Part shown: positions 28,145-36,967 of the stretch, piece after piece | Position numbering within the stretch: the stretch's first letter is position 1 | Layout: every line of letters starts with the position of its first letter | Source of the DNA: Bradyrhizobium sp. 149 | Lineage (GTDB): Bacteria; Pseudomonadota; Alphaproteobacteria; Rhizobiales; Xanthobacteraceae | Reading direction: 5' to 3' | Assembly (NCBI RefSeq): GCF_023073915.1 | Contig: NZ_JADPKK010000015.1 | Span: 62,001 to 126,000, forward strand | Length of the DNA: 64,000 nt | Made by a program: the position numbers and the translations under genes | Notes under the pieces: model-generated | Told to the model about the DNA's origin: nothing | Seen by the model: only the letters and a program-made list of their open reading frames with translations | Databases searched by the model: none

Positions 28145-29034
28145 CTCAGCGTCCCCGCGTGCACCCACCAGCCGGAATGATCCCTGCGGATCTGCTCGGC
28201 GGCGGCATGCGCATCAGTGGGCGCGCCATAGATCGCAAAGCATGTCGCACCGGAGCCGGACATACGCGCGAGCTTGACTCCGGCGGAGCCACGCAAGGCT
28301 TGCAGCACGTCGCCGATGACAGGCTCGATGCGCATCGCGGGGGCTTCGAGATCGTTTGGGACGGTCTCGAGAGTGTCGACCCAATCGGCAATGGAGGCGC
28401 CCTCGTCCGGCCAGGCCGCGGCGTCGAGCACGGACGTGGCGCCGACTAGAAGTTCACCGTTGCGCAGGCCCAGCGCCTTGAACACATCCTTGGTCGCGAC
28501 CGGCACGCGCGGATTGACCATCACGCAGGGCATGCTCGGCAGCATCAAGGGCAGCAGCTGCTCGCCCACACCGGTCATGTCGCAGGCACGCGAGAACAGA
28601 CACACCGGCACGTCGGCGCCGGTCGCAAGCGCAACCTTCTGGAGGCGAGGATCGTCGAACGACAGATTGTTGAGACGCGCCAGCAACCGCAGCGCCGCCG
28701 CGGCGTCGGCCGAGCCGCCGCCGATGCCGGCTGCGACGGGAAGCACCTTGTCGAGCGTGAAGGCGCCCAGCTTCAGGTGCGGCACGGCCTCGGCCAGGAG
28801 CTTGGCCGCCTTGAACACGAGGTTGTCGGCCATATCGCCGCAGGCCGCCGCGAGCGGCCCCGTCGTGGTGAGCTTCAGCTCGCCGCCGGGCTCCAGCGTG
28901 AGCCGGTCGGCGCAGTCGGCAAAGGCGACCACGCTTTCGAGATCATGATAGCCGTCGGTACGGCGGCCGACTACGCGAAGGCTCAGATTGACCTTCGCGC
29001 GCGCTTCTTCAATCAACGCCGGCATTGGCGACAC
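28141..29034 (-). CDS. ispE: 4-diphosphocytidyl-2-C-methyl-D-erythritol kinase
   Basis: GHMP kinase of the MEP isoprenoid pathway; phosphorylates CDP-methylerythritol at position 2. 297 aa. N-terminal ARAKVNLSLRVVGRRTDGYHDLESVV, ATP-binding PVAAGIGGGSADAAAALRLL (near 100), and C-terminal MSGSGATCFAIY. The first codon could be GTG at 29034 or ATG at 29025; both give the full domain. Its stop codon overlaps that of the convergent alpha/beta hydrolase gene, so the two messages are antisense at their ends. The TPR gene upstream is separated by a palindromic repeat. Confidence 0.95.
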   Translation of the reverse strand: MSPMPALIEEARAKVNLSLRVVGRRTDGYHDLESVVAFADCADRLTLEPGGELKLTTTGPLAAACGDMADNLVFKAAKLLAEAVPHLKLGAFTLDKVLPVAAGIGGGSADAAAALRLLARLNNLSFDDPRLQKVALATGADVPVCLFSRACDMTGVGEQLLPLMLPSMPCVMVNPRVPVATKDVFKALGLRNGELLVGATSVLDAAAWPDEGASIADWVDTLETVPNDLEAPAMRIEPVIGDVLQALRGSAGVKLARMSGSGATCFAIYGAPTDAHAAAEQIRRDHSGWWVHAGTLS

Positions 29035-29059
29035 GCCCCCAGAACTTAGTTCTTCCTAC

Positions 29060-29104
29060 GCATGATCTTGCCGGAAAACCGCTACACGCTTTTCCGGATC
29101 ATGC
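29060..29104. repeat. palindromic repeat, GCATGATC-CCGGAAAA family
   Basis: GCATGATC-ttg-CCGGAAAA ... TTTTCCGG-ATCATGC, 45 bases, nearly perfect dyad with a 1-3 base offset between arm blocks. It lies between the TPR gene stop (29112) and the ispE start. This repeat form is frequent in Bradyrhizobium; a degenerate version may lie near 82-105. Confidence 0.82.
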
Positions 29105-29111
29105 GCTCAAC

Positions 29112-30914
29112 TCAGCCGCCCTTGCCGTCGTCCTTCTTCTTCTCCTTCTCCGCCTGCGCAGCCGAGGAGTTCGAATTGTCGTCGGTCATGCCGTTTGCGA
29201 TCTTGGCCTCGATCTTCGGAAGCTCATCCGGCTCAGGCTTGAGATCGCGGGCGTGCGCCCACTGGAACTTGGCTTCCAACGTGCGTCCGACACGCCAATA
29301 AGCGTCGCCAAGGTGATCGTTGATGGTGGGATCCTCGGGCTTGAGGTCGATCGCCCGCTCGAGGTTCTTCACCGCCTCCTCGTAATTGCCGATGCGGTAA
29401 TGGGCCCAGCCGAGGGAATCGACGATGTAGCCGTCATCCGGGCGCTGCTCGACGGCCCGCTTGATCATCTTCATGCCTTCGTCGAGATTGACGCCCTGAT
29501 CGATCCAGGAATAGCCGAGATAGTTGAGGACGTGCGGCTGGTCGGGCTGTAGCTCGAGCGCCTTCTTCATGTCGGCTTCGGCCTTGCCCCACTGCTTGGA
29601 GCGCTCCTCGCAGATGCCGCGATAATAGTACCAGACGCTGTTGGCCTTATCGTTGCCGGCCGGCAGCACGTCGATGCCTTGCGAATAGGTCGCGCCGCAG
29701 TCGCCGAATTTCTTGCGGCCGCGCTCGATATTGCCGAGCGCCATGATGGCTTCGAGATCCTTGGAATCCTCAGTGGTGACGCCCTTGAGAATCTTGATCG
29801 CCTCTTCGGTGCGATCGGCGGAATCCAGATCGATGGCGAGCTGGATCTGGGCGTTGCGCTTGAGCGGCGAGGACGACGGCACCCGCTCATAGACCTTGAT
29901 CGCCATCTGCGGCCGCTTCACCGATTCATAGAGATCGGCGAGCGAGAGCAGCGCCAGGGGATGGGTGGGCTGGAGGTAGAGCGAGAGCTGGAGATAGACC
30001 AGCGCCAGATCCTCGCCGCCGCGGCGGGTCAGCGTGGCGCCGATGCCGTAGAGCGCTTCGGCGGCGCCGGCTTGCGCGGAATCGGCCAGCGGGGGCATCT
30101 TCTTTCCTGCCTTGGTGTCACGCAGGCCTTCCACGATCAGCGGGTGGCGGGCGAGCTTCTTGTCGAACGCCTGGTAAACGGTGGTCGCGGCGGCCGAGTC
30201 CTTGTTGCGCGACAGCCAGCGCGCATAGGCCTCGGTGACGCGCAGCATGGAATCGTCGAGCTTGTAGGCGCGCTCGAACCGGGTCCCCGCGTCCTTCTCC
30301 TTCCCGGAGAGTTCGAGGATCATGCCGGCGTGGAGGTCCTTGAACAGCGGATACCATTCCGGACCGGCCAGCTTGTCGATGATCGCGACGCCGCCCTTGG
30401 CGTCGCCCGCACCATAGGCGGCCCAGCCCGACAGCAGCGTGGCGACGAGATCGGTGATCGGACCGCGGATCGACTGGTTGATGTTGGTCTGCGCGGTCGC
30501 GTACTTCTTGAACTTGAGATCGTGCACGCCGACGACGAGGCGCGCAACGCGGTTAGTCTTGTCGATGGTCAGGATGCGCTCGGCGAGCTTGACGGCTTCG
30601 TCGATGTCACCGTCGGCAACCGAGGAGATGAAGGCGCGGTCGAGCAGCTCGTTGTTCTTGGGATCGGTGCGCAGGGCCGAGCGATAGAACGCGGCGGCCG
30701 AGGCCGCATCGCGCTCGACGCTGGCGTGGCGGGCGGCGAGATAGCTGCCGGAGCTGGTCAGCGACTTCAGATCGTTCCGGGTCGGAAATTGCGCCGCCGT
30801 ATCGGACGGATGGTCCGGCGTCTGCGCCAGGACCGCGCCGGGGACCGTCGCGATCGCTGTGCCCAAGAGAGCAATGGCGGCAACAGTCCAGCGGTTGAAA
30901 CGATTTGAAAACAT
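29112..30914 (-). CDS. exported tetratricopeptide-repeat protein
   Basis: 600 aa. The signal peptide is about residues 1-30 (hydrophobic segment ending AVLAQTP). The rest is a superhelix of TPR units; clear ones include NPRG-like YYYRGICEERSKQWGKAEAD, NYLGYSWIDQGVNLDEGMKM, DSLGWAHYRIGNYEEAVKN and DHLGDAYWRVGRTLEAKFQ in the C-terminal third. The end is a Lys/Glu/Asp-rich tail. It is likely a periplasmic or outer-membrane-facing scaffold; many Rhizobiales carry a similar gene next to ispE. Enzyme activity is not expected. Confidence 0.88.
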   Translation of the reverse strand: MFSNRFNRWTVAAIALLGTAIATVPGAVLAQTPDHPSDTAAQFPTRNDLKSLTSSGSYLAARHASVERDAASAAAFYRSALRTDPKNNELLDRAFISSVADGDIDEAVKLAERILTIDKTNRVARLVVGVHDLKFKKYATAQTNINQSIRGPITDLVATLLSGWAAYGAGDAKGGVAIIDKLAGPEWYPLFKDLHAGMILELSGKEKDAGTRFERAYKLDDSMLRVTEAYARWLSRNKDSAAATTVYQAFDKKLARHPLIVEGLRDTKAGKKMPPLADSAQAGAAEALYGIGATLTRRGGEDLALVYLQLSLYLQPTHPLALLSLADLYESVKRPQMAIKVYERVPSSSPLKRNAQIQLAIDLDSADRTEEAIKILKGVTTEDSKDLEAIMALGNIERGRKKFGDCGATYSQGIDVLPAGNDKANSVWYYYRGICEERSKQWGKAEADMKKALELQPDQPHVLNYLGYSWIDQGVNLDEGMKMIKRAVEQRPDDGYIVDSLGWAHYRIGNYEEAVKNLERAIDLKPEDPTINDHLGDAYWRVGRTLEAKFQWAHARDLKPEPDELPKIEAKIANGMTDDNSNSSAAQAEKEKKKDDGKGG

Positions 30915-31217
30915 CAGGGCTCGCCTTGAGTTGGTAGTGCCTGGGTTTGCAGCAAAAGGCCGTATCGCATGCGAACGCGGCCGGTGGCATTGGGACCCGG
31001 AACCGTCAGGCCGACAATGCCGCTTTTGGCGCTTCGCTGCAAGGATTCGGACCGGGCGATCCCCTCCGCACGTCCCAAATCGGCCACGAGCGCCCCAAGA
31101 CGCCGGTAGTATGGCCTTATCGTGGCCCCCGGCGCGTGTGGTACCCCCTCACGCGAACGTGCCACAATGCCTGTTCACGTCACCCAGGTCACATTGTGCC
31201 TGCCTTGATGACCCCGC
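30915..31217. other. intergenic region without recognisable feature
   Basis: 303 bases between the ETF-QO stop and the TPR start, both on the minus strand. No gene, palindromic repeat or clear terminator is seen. It presumably contains the promoter of the TPR gene. Confidence 0.5.
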
Positions 31218-32879
31218 CTACATCGCCTCGTAGTTCGGGCCGCCGCCGCCTTCCGGGGGAACCCAGGTGATGTTGCCGTTGGGGTCCTTCACGTCGCAGG
31301 TTTTGCAGTGGACGCAATTCTGGGCGTTGATCTGGAAGCGTGGGCTCGAACCCTCCTCGATCCATTCATAGACCCCGGCCGGACAATAGCGATTCGATGG
31401 ACCGGCGAACACGTCGTGCTCCGAGGTCTTCTGCAGGTTCATGTCGATGACCTTGAGATGGACCGGCTGGTCCTCCTCATGATTGGTGTTGGACAGGAAC
31501 ACCGAGGACAGCTTGTCGAAGGAAATCTTGCCGTCCGGCTTCGGGTAGTTCCTCGGCGCGTGAGACTTGGCCGGATCAAGCGTGGCTCGATCCGGCTTGG
31601 CGTGCGACTGGGTCCCGAACAGCGAGGCGCCGAACAGCGTGTTGCACCACATGTCGAAGATGCCGAGCCCGGCGCCGATGAAGGTGCCGAACTTCGACAA
31701 CAAGGGCTTGGCGTTGCGGACAGGATAGAGGTCCTTACCGACCACGGAATCGCGCCAGGCGTTCTCGTATTCGACCAGCTCATCATTAGCGCGGCCCGCA
31801 GCGAGAGCCGCGTTAACGTGTTCGGCCGCGAGCATGCCGGTGCCCATCGCATTGTGCACGCCTTTGATGCGGGGCACGTTGACGAAGCCGGCCGCGCAGC
31901 CGATCAGCGCACCGCCCGGGAAGCTCAGCCGCGGCACCGACTGGTACCCGCCTTCGGTGATGGCGCGCGCGCCATAACCCAGCCGCTTGCCGCCTTCGAG
32001 CGTCGCACGGACGGCCGGATGGTTCTTGACGCGCTGGAATTCGTCGAACGGCGACAAATAGGGGTCGCTGTAGTTGAGATGAACGACGAAGCCGATCGAC
32101 ACCAGGTTCTCGTCATAATGATAGAAGAACAGGCCGCCGCCAGTGTTGTTGTTCAACGGCCAGCCGACGGCGTGCTGCACCAGACCCTTCTGGTGTTTGG
32201 CCGGATCGATCTGCCAGACTTCCTTCAGTCCGATGCCAAATTTCGGCGGCTCACTCTTGGCGTCGAGCGCGTATTTCGCGATCAGCTGCTTCGACAGACT
32301 GCCGCGCGCGCCTTCGGCGAACAGCGTGTACTTGCCGAGCAATTCCATGCCGCGGGTAAAGGAGTCCTTCGGCTCGCCGTCCCGGCCGATGCCCATGTCG
32401 CCGGTGGCGATGCCGCGCACCGCGCCATTGTCGTAATAGAGCACTTCAGCCGCGGCAAAACCGGGATAGACCTCGACGCCGAGCGCTTCCGCCTTGCGCG
32501 CGAGCCAGCGGCACACGTTGCCGAGCGAGCCGATATAGCAGTGATGGTTATCCATCAGCGACGGCATGATGAAGTTCGGCAGCTTGATCGCGCTCGTCTC
32601 GGTGAACCAGAAGAAGCGGTCGTCCTTGACCTGCGTCTTCAGGGGACAGTCGGAATCCTCGCGCCAGTCCGGGATCAGTCTGTCGAGGCCGGCCGGGTCG
32701 ATCACGGCACCGGAGAGAATATGTGCGCCGACCTCGGAGCCCTTCTCCACCACGACAACGTTGAGATCGGCATTGATCTGCTTCAGCCGGATCGCCGCGG
32801 CCAGGCCCGAGGGGCCGGCGCCGACGATGACGACGTCGAATTCCATGGATTCGCGTGGGGGAAGTTCTTCGGTGCTCAT
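31218..32879 (-). CDS. electron transfer flavoprotein-ubiquinone oxidoreductase
   Basis: Inner-membrane-associated flavo-iron-sulfur protein that passes electrons from ETF (fatty-acid and amino-acid oxidation) to ubiquinone. 553 aa. FAD motif VIVGAGPSGLAAAIRLKQ near residue 16; SGAVIDPAGLDRLIPDW; the quinone/membrane region includes GGYQSVPRLSFPGGALIGCAAG. The [4Fe-4S] cysteines are in RYCPAGVYEW and NCVHCKTCDVKDPNGNITW near the C-terminus. Length and motif order are normal. ETF subunits are not in the window. Confidence 0.97.
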   Translation of the reverse strand: MSTEELPPRESMEFDVVIVGAGPSGLAAAIRLKQINADLNVVVVEKGSEVGAHILSGAVIDPAGLDRLIPDWREDSDCPLKTQVKDDRFFWFTETSAIKLPNFIMPSLMDNHHCYIGSLGNVCRWLARKAEALGVEVYPGFAAAEVLYYDNGAVRGIATGDMGIGRDGEPKDSFTRGMELLGKYTLFAEGARGSLSKQLIAKYALDAKSEPPKFGIGLKEVWQIDPAKHQKGLVQHAVGWPLNNNTGGGLFFYHYDENLVSIGFVVHLNYSDPYLSPFDEFQRVKNHPAVRATLEGGKRLGYGARAITEGGYQSVPRLSFPGGALIGCAAGFVNVPRIKGVHNAMGTGMLAAEHVNAALAAGRANDELVEYENAWRDSVVGKDLYPVRNAKPLLSKFGTFIGAGLGIFDMWCNTLFGASLFGTQSHAKPDRATLDPAKSHAPRNYPKPDGKISFDKLSSVFLSNTNHEEDQPVHLKVIDMNLQKTSEHDVFAGPSNRYCPAGVYEWIEEGSSPRFQINAQNCVHCKTCDVKDPNGNITWVPPEGGGGPNYEAM

Positions 32880-33015
32880 CTGATCTCAGCCCTTGAGACG
32901 GTCCCTGGTCGATTGCGCCCTCTTGTTTCCGATTTTTCCGGATAGGACAACCACGGAATCGCGTTCCGCCGGGGTGCAAGGCGTCCCAAACTGATATAAG
33001 GGTCTGACTTTCCAA

Positions 33016-33831
33016 ATGATCCCCGAACCCGCGCCCACCGTCCGAGAGCTTCTCGCCTTCTATCTGGAGGCTGGTGTCGATTGCGCGCTCGTGGAGGAAC
33101 CGATCGACCGCCTGGCGGAAGTCGACGTCCCGCCTCCGGCCCCGCGCGCGGCACCTCCGGTCGAGGCACCGCGGCCGGTGGCAGCACCCGCGGTGATGCG
33201 CGGCGAGGCCGCTCCCGCGCCCGACATCGCGATCGCCTCGGCGCGCGAGGCCGCACGCACCGCGCCGACCCTGGAGGCGCTGCGCGAGTTGATGCAGAGC
33301 TTTGACGGCTGCGCGCTGAAGCACACGGCGACACGGTTGGTCTTCGCCGACGGCAATCCGCAGGCGCGCATCATGTTCGTCGGCGAGGCACCGGGCCGCG
33401 ACGAGGACATCGAGGGGCTGCCCTTCGTCGGGCGCAGCGGCAAGCTGCTCGATTTGATGATAGGAGCCATAGGCCTCAACCGCACCACCGCCTACATCGC
33501 CAACGTGATTCCCTGGCGGCCGCCCGGCAACCGCACGCCGACGCCGCAGGAGACGCAAATCTGCCTGCCGTTCATCCAGCGTCAGATCGAGCTGGTGAAT
33601 CCGGATGTGCTGGTGACGCTCGGCAATCCCTCGACGCAGACGCTGCTGTCGACCCGCGAGGGCATCATGCGCACCCGCGGCCGCTGGTTCGACTACGAAA
33701 CGGGCGGGCGCACCATCCGCGCGCTGCCGACCTTCCACCCCGCCTATCTGCTGCGCTCGCCGTCGTACAAGCGGCTGGCCTGGCAGGATCTGCGCGCGAT
33801 TGCGAAAGTGCTGGGGCAAAGCTCTGCTTAA
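33016..33831 (+). CDS. uracil-DNA glycosylase, family-4-like but lacking two cluster cysteines
   Basis: 271 aa base-excision repair enzyme. An N-terminal ~85 residues of Pro/Ala-rich linker precede the catalytic domain: [18 protein letters not shown] (motif 1, near 122), [15 protein letters not shown] (near 163), [12 protein letters not shown] and [11 protein letters not shown] (motif 2). Family-4 enzymes ligate a [4Fe-4S] cluster with four cysteines. Here only two of the expected positions are Cys (C99 in DGCALK, C183 in QICLPF). The other two appear to be Phe (SFDGC) and Trp (IPWRPP), so the cluster is probably absent. Biochemically distinct UDGs have been described in Bradyrhizobium; orthology cannot be settled here. 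Confidence 0.88.
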   Translation: MIPEPAPTVRELLAFYLEAGVDCALVEEPIDRLAEVDVPPPAPRAAPPVEAPRPVAAPAVMRGEAAPAPDIAIASAREAARTAPTLEALRELMQSFDGCALKHTATRLVFADGNPQARIMFVGEAPGRDEDIEGLPFVGRSGKLLDLMIGAIGLNRTTAYIANVIPWRPPGNRTPTPQETQICLPFIQRQIELVNPDVLVTLGNPSTQTLLSTREGIMRTRGRWFDYETGGRTIRALPTFHPAYLLRSPSYKRLAWQDLRAIAKVLGQSSA

Positions 33832-33852
33832 CCCCACGGAAGACGGCCGCGG

Positions 33853-35361
33853 CTACGTCCCCTTCGGCCGCACGATGGCCCAGCCGATGCGCAGGAGTTG
33901 CTGGCGTCCGGTCACCAGCCATTCGAAGGCACGCGGCACTTCCGGGACGATGCCGGGAAAGCGCGCGAGGATGTCCGGCGGCGGGGTGCCGGCGGTATCG
34001 GAGGCGCGCCAGACCACGACGCCGCCGGTCTCGCTGAATTTGGCCTCATTCATCCAAGGCGTACGCGCGGGTTCGGCATCGATGAAGAGATGCGGCCGGC
34101 CGGAATGCAGCGTGATCAAGCTTGCAAGCTGGGTCTCGCCGGCGACCGCGCGCAGGCGATGATTGGTGCGGCGGGCAAAGCTCTCGTCGAAGAAGTCGGA
34201 AATCGCCCGCGCCGGCATCGAGGTCGCGATCTCGTTGGCACCGGTCCAGGGCAGGAACAGGACGGCGAGCACGACGCCGATCGCGGGCGCCACGACGGCG
34301 GCGGCCCACACCATCCGCAGCATCCTCGCGCGGCGCATCGCGATGAGATCGCCGGCCGCCACGACCACGGCAAGCCCCGACAGGACCAGCACGACGCCGG
34401 CGCCGCCGAGGACGGTGTCGAGGCCCAGCAGGCCGGAGATCAGAACCGCGCCGAGCGCCGGCGCCAGCGCGAAGAAAAAGACGAAATTGCGCGCGAGCGG
34501 CTCGACCGGCGGGCGGTAGATAATCGGCGCGTCCTCGCTCTTGGGAACGAACAGGCTGGTGTTGAGGACCGTCAGCGCCGGGATCGCCGCAGCACCGAGC
34601 AGGAGCCCCCCGAGGAGCCAAGCCGCGTGCAGCGCGCGGGCATTGAGCTCTGCGACCTGCGGCAAGGACGGCAGGACGAGTGCCTGGGCGCCCATCAGCC
34701 AGACGACATAGGGCAATGCCAGCACAGCGACGACCACCAGCGCAAACAGCGGATCGAATGCGCGCAACGTGCGGCGGCCGCCCGCGGTTGCGAGCGCGAA
34801 CGCGACGATCAGCAGCAGCAGGAAGACCGCAGCCGGCGTTGTCAGCAGCAGGAGGCCCGCCTCGATCGACCAGGCGAACCAGGCATTGCCGCGGCGCTGT
34901 CCGATGATCTGCCAGGAATGCAGCAGCAGCAGTGCCCAGAGCGGCCGCGCCAGCACCAGGTGGCCAAAGTCGAGCGCGGGCGAGGAGAAGGCCAGCAGCG
35001 TCATGGTCAGCAGCACGGCCAGCACCGCGTGCTGGGGACCGACCACCGCGCGGGACAGATGATAGAGCGTGATGAGGGTCGCGATCCCGCAGAGCTCGGC
35101 CAGGACGTAGACGCCGAACACGTGACCGCCAGCGGCACGATAGGCGATGTCGGCGAGCCAGACCGGCAGGGGCGGGCCCAAATCAGTGCCGACCTGGTAT
35201 TCGCGGCCGAAGGCCAGCAGGGTCGCAAGGCTGCCGGGTGGACTGCGATAAAACACCAGCGCCACGAACAGCCACATCGCGGCCTGCAACAACACGGCGA
35301 TCCACACGATCAGCCGCGGCCGCGCGCGAATGAGCTCGATGACCAGGGAGGTAAACCGCAT
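33853..35361 (-). CDS. GT39/ArnT-like polytopic glycosyltransferase
   Basis: 502 aa from ATG at 35361 (a reading from 35385 adds eight residues). About 10-12 hydrophobic helices, beginning LIVWIAVLLQAAMWLFVALV. The first loop contains YQVGTDLGPPLPVWLADIAYR, the position where GT39-like enzymes carry their catalytic acid (here Asp in GTDLGPP). The last ~110 residues form a soluble domain. Such proteins move sugars from polyprenyl-phosphate donors onto lipid or protein acceptors. Acceptor unknown; the fold call is by pattern only. Confidence 0.8.
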   Translation of the reverse strand: MRFTSLVIELIRARPRLIVWIAVLLQAAMWLFVALVFYRSPPGSLATLLAFGREYQVGTDLGPPLPVWLADIAYRAAGGHVFGVYVLAELCGIATLITLYHLSRAVVGPQHAVLAVLLTMTLLAFSSPALDFGHLVLARPLWALLLLHSWQIIGQRRGNAWFAWSIEAGLLLLTTPAAVFLLLLIVAFALATAGGRRTLRAFDPLFALVVVAVLALPYVVWLMGAQALVLPSLPQVAELNARALHAAWLLGGLLLGAAAIPALTVLNTSLFVPKSEDAPIIYRPPVEPLARNFVFFFALAPALGAVLISGLLGLDTVLGGAGVVLVLSGLAVVVAAGDLIAMRRARMLRMVWAAAVVAPAIGVVLAVLFLPWTGANEIATSMPARAISDFFDESFARRTNHRLRAVAGETQLASLITLHSGRPHLFIDAEPARTPWMNEAKFSETGGVVVWRASDTAGTPPPDILARFPGIVPEVPRAFEWLVTGRQQLLRIGWAIVRPKGT

Positions 35362-35460
35362 GCAACGTCCGAAAGATGCAGCCAACCCGTTCAGCCGGCC
35401 CTAATCGCTCACGAGTGTTTTGATAGAGGGCGTGACGCGTCGTGGCAACGGCAGTCTGCC

Positions 35461-35546
35461 CGTCATGCCCGGGCTTGTCCCGGGCATCCACGTTCTTGGG
35501 AGCAGGCGGCAAAGACGTGGATGGCCGGGTCAAGCCCGGCATGACG
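35461..35546. repeat. palindromic repeat, CGTCATGCCCGGGC family (complete)
   Basis: Arms CGTCATGCCCGGGCTTG (35461-) and CAAGCCCGGCATGACG (ending 35546), with inner GCATCCACGT / ACGTGGATGGC pairing, giving a long two-armed hairpin of 86 bases. It lies between rnhB and the GT39-like gene, both on the minus strand. A single arm of the same family is present at 57163. Confidence 0.87.
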
Positions 35547-35570
35547 ATGCAGATGCTGCGGGACGAGACC

Positions 35571-36410
35571 CTAGAGACCCGCTGAGATGTCGATTTCGAC
35601 ATTCGCTTCCACCTCGATCTCGGTCACCGCAAACAGGTCCTGCACCGGCTCGATCGTCCAGGGCATGTGCTTGGCGCGGGCGGCGACGACGGGGGCGAAG
35701 AAGCTGCGGTGGTGGACGGTGGGACCGAGGCGGTCGAGCGCGTCGAGATGCTCGGGAACGGCGTAGCCCTTGTGCTGCTCGAAACCGTAGCCGGGGCAGT
35801 CCTGGGCCAGCGCACACATCAGGCGGTCCCGCGTCACCTTGGCGATGATCGAGGCCGCTGCGATCGACAGGACGATGCCGTCGCCGCCGATCACGGCCTC
35901 GCAATCGCATTCGGTGTCGAGACGGTCGCGGCCATCGACGAAGACGTGCCGGGGCTGCTCGGGCAGCGCCACCACGGCGCGCTTCAAGGCCCACAGCGAG
36001 GCGCGCAGGATGTTGTCGCGGTCGATCCGGGAGCGCGAGGCGACGGCCACCGAGACCTGGGCGCTGGCGCAGATCTTGTCGAACAGCCTTTCGCGCTCCT
36101 CGGCCGTCAGGCGCTTGGAATCGTCGATGCCGCGCGGGATGCGGTCGGGATCGAGAATTACCGCCGCCGCCACCACCGGACCGGCCAGCGGCCCGCGGCC
36201 GGCCTCGTCACAGCCCGCCACCGGCCAGACGCCGCGCTTGATCAGCGCGCGCTCGCGGCGGAAGCTTGGGGCGACGATGATGGCGCCATTCTTTCCCGCG
36301 CTCTTGCCAGCCGGCACCCTGGCCATTTTTTTGGGCGCAGCCTTCTTATTAGCCGCGCCATCGTTGGCCGCGCCTTTGGCCGGCTTCTTGGCGGATTGAT
36401 CCCGAATCAT
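35571..36410 (-). CDS. rnhB: ribonuclease HII with basic N-terminal extension
   Basis: Endonuclease cutting the RNA strand of RNA-DNA hybrids and single ribonucleotides in DNA. 279 aa from ATG at 36410; a TTG at 36446 would add 12 unlikely residues. The catalytic core begins near residue 65: [21 protein letters not shown] (DEDD acids), [32 protein letters not shown] and YGFEQHKGY. Before it is a Lys/Ala-rich tail ([19 protein letters not shown], then [20 protein letters not shown]) absent from compact homologues, which may add nucleic-acid affinity. Confidence 0.95.
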   Translation of the reverse strand: MIRDQSAKKPAKGAANDGAANKKAAPKKMARVPAGKSAGKNGAIIVAPSFRRERALIKRGVWPVAGCDEAGRGPLAGPVVAAAVILDPDRIPRGIDDSKRLTAEERERLFDKICASAQVSVAVASRSRIDRDNILRASLWALKRAVVALPEQPRHVFVDGRDRLDTECDCEAVIGGDGIVLSIAAASIIAKVTRDRLMCALAQDCPGYGFEQHKGYAVPEHLDALDRLGPTVHHRSFFAPVVAARAKHMPWTIEPVQDLFAVTEIEVEANVEIDISAGL

Positions 36411-36488
36411 GGCCGCGATCGTGCGCAAGGCGCCTCGGCTGCGCAACCGGGAACCTCCGTGAATTCCCGCTATTCAAAATCAGCCGCC

Positions 36489-36944
36489 CTATTCCGCCAG
36501 ATGCACTCGCCGGTCCTCGCCGACTTCGATGCCCGGCGCGACCACAACCTCCCAGGCATGGCCGTCAGGATCGGCGAAATAGCCGGAATAGCCGCCGTAG
36601 TTGGTCTCATGCGCGGCCTTCAGCAGCGCGGCTCCCTTGCTGACGGCGAAAGCCAGCACCGCGTCCACCTCCTCGCGCGCGCGACAGTTCCAGGCGAGCG
36701 TCATGCCGCGGAACGTCGATGGCCTCGGATTATCAGGCAGCTTGGCGTCGGCCGCGAGCTGATCCCAGGGAAACAGCGCGAGCACCGGACCGCCGGTGTC
36801 ATAAAACGCAACCGCCTCACCGGTCACCTTCAGCCGGCGCGAGAAACCGAGCGCGTCGTAAAAGGCGATGCTGGCGCGGATGTCATTCACGCCCAGCGTG
36901 ATGACCGTGAGCCGTGGGATTGAAGCCGGCAGTTCCTTACTCAT
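36489..36944 (-). CDS. VOC-superfamily (glyoxalase-like) protein
   Basis: 151 aa from ATG at 36944, with GGAGAG upstream; two paired beta-alpha-beta-beta-beta modules of the vicinal-oxygen-chelate fold. The chain opens with RLTVITLGVNDIRASIAFYDALGFSRR and ends with GGYSGYFADPDGHAWEVVV, where Glu of AWEVV is the usual metal ligand. Members include glyoxalases, dioxygenases and resistance proteins; the specific substrate is not predictable. It is followed downstream by rnhB and preceded by the radical SAM gene on the same strand. Confidence 0.87.
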   Translation of the reverse strand: MSKELPASIPRLTVITLGVNDIRASIAFYDALGFSRRLKVTGEAVAFYDTGGPVLALFPWDQLAADAKLPDNPRPSTFRGMTLAWNCRAREEVDAVLAFAVSKGAALLKAAHETNYGGYSGYFADPDGHAWEVVVAPGIEVGEDRRVHLAE

Positions 36945-36967
36945 ACGACACTCTCCCACTTCGGCCT

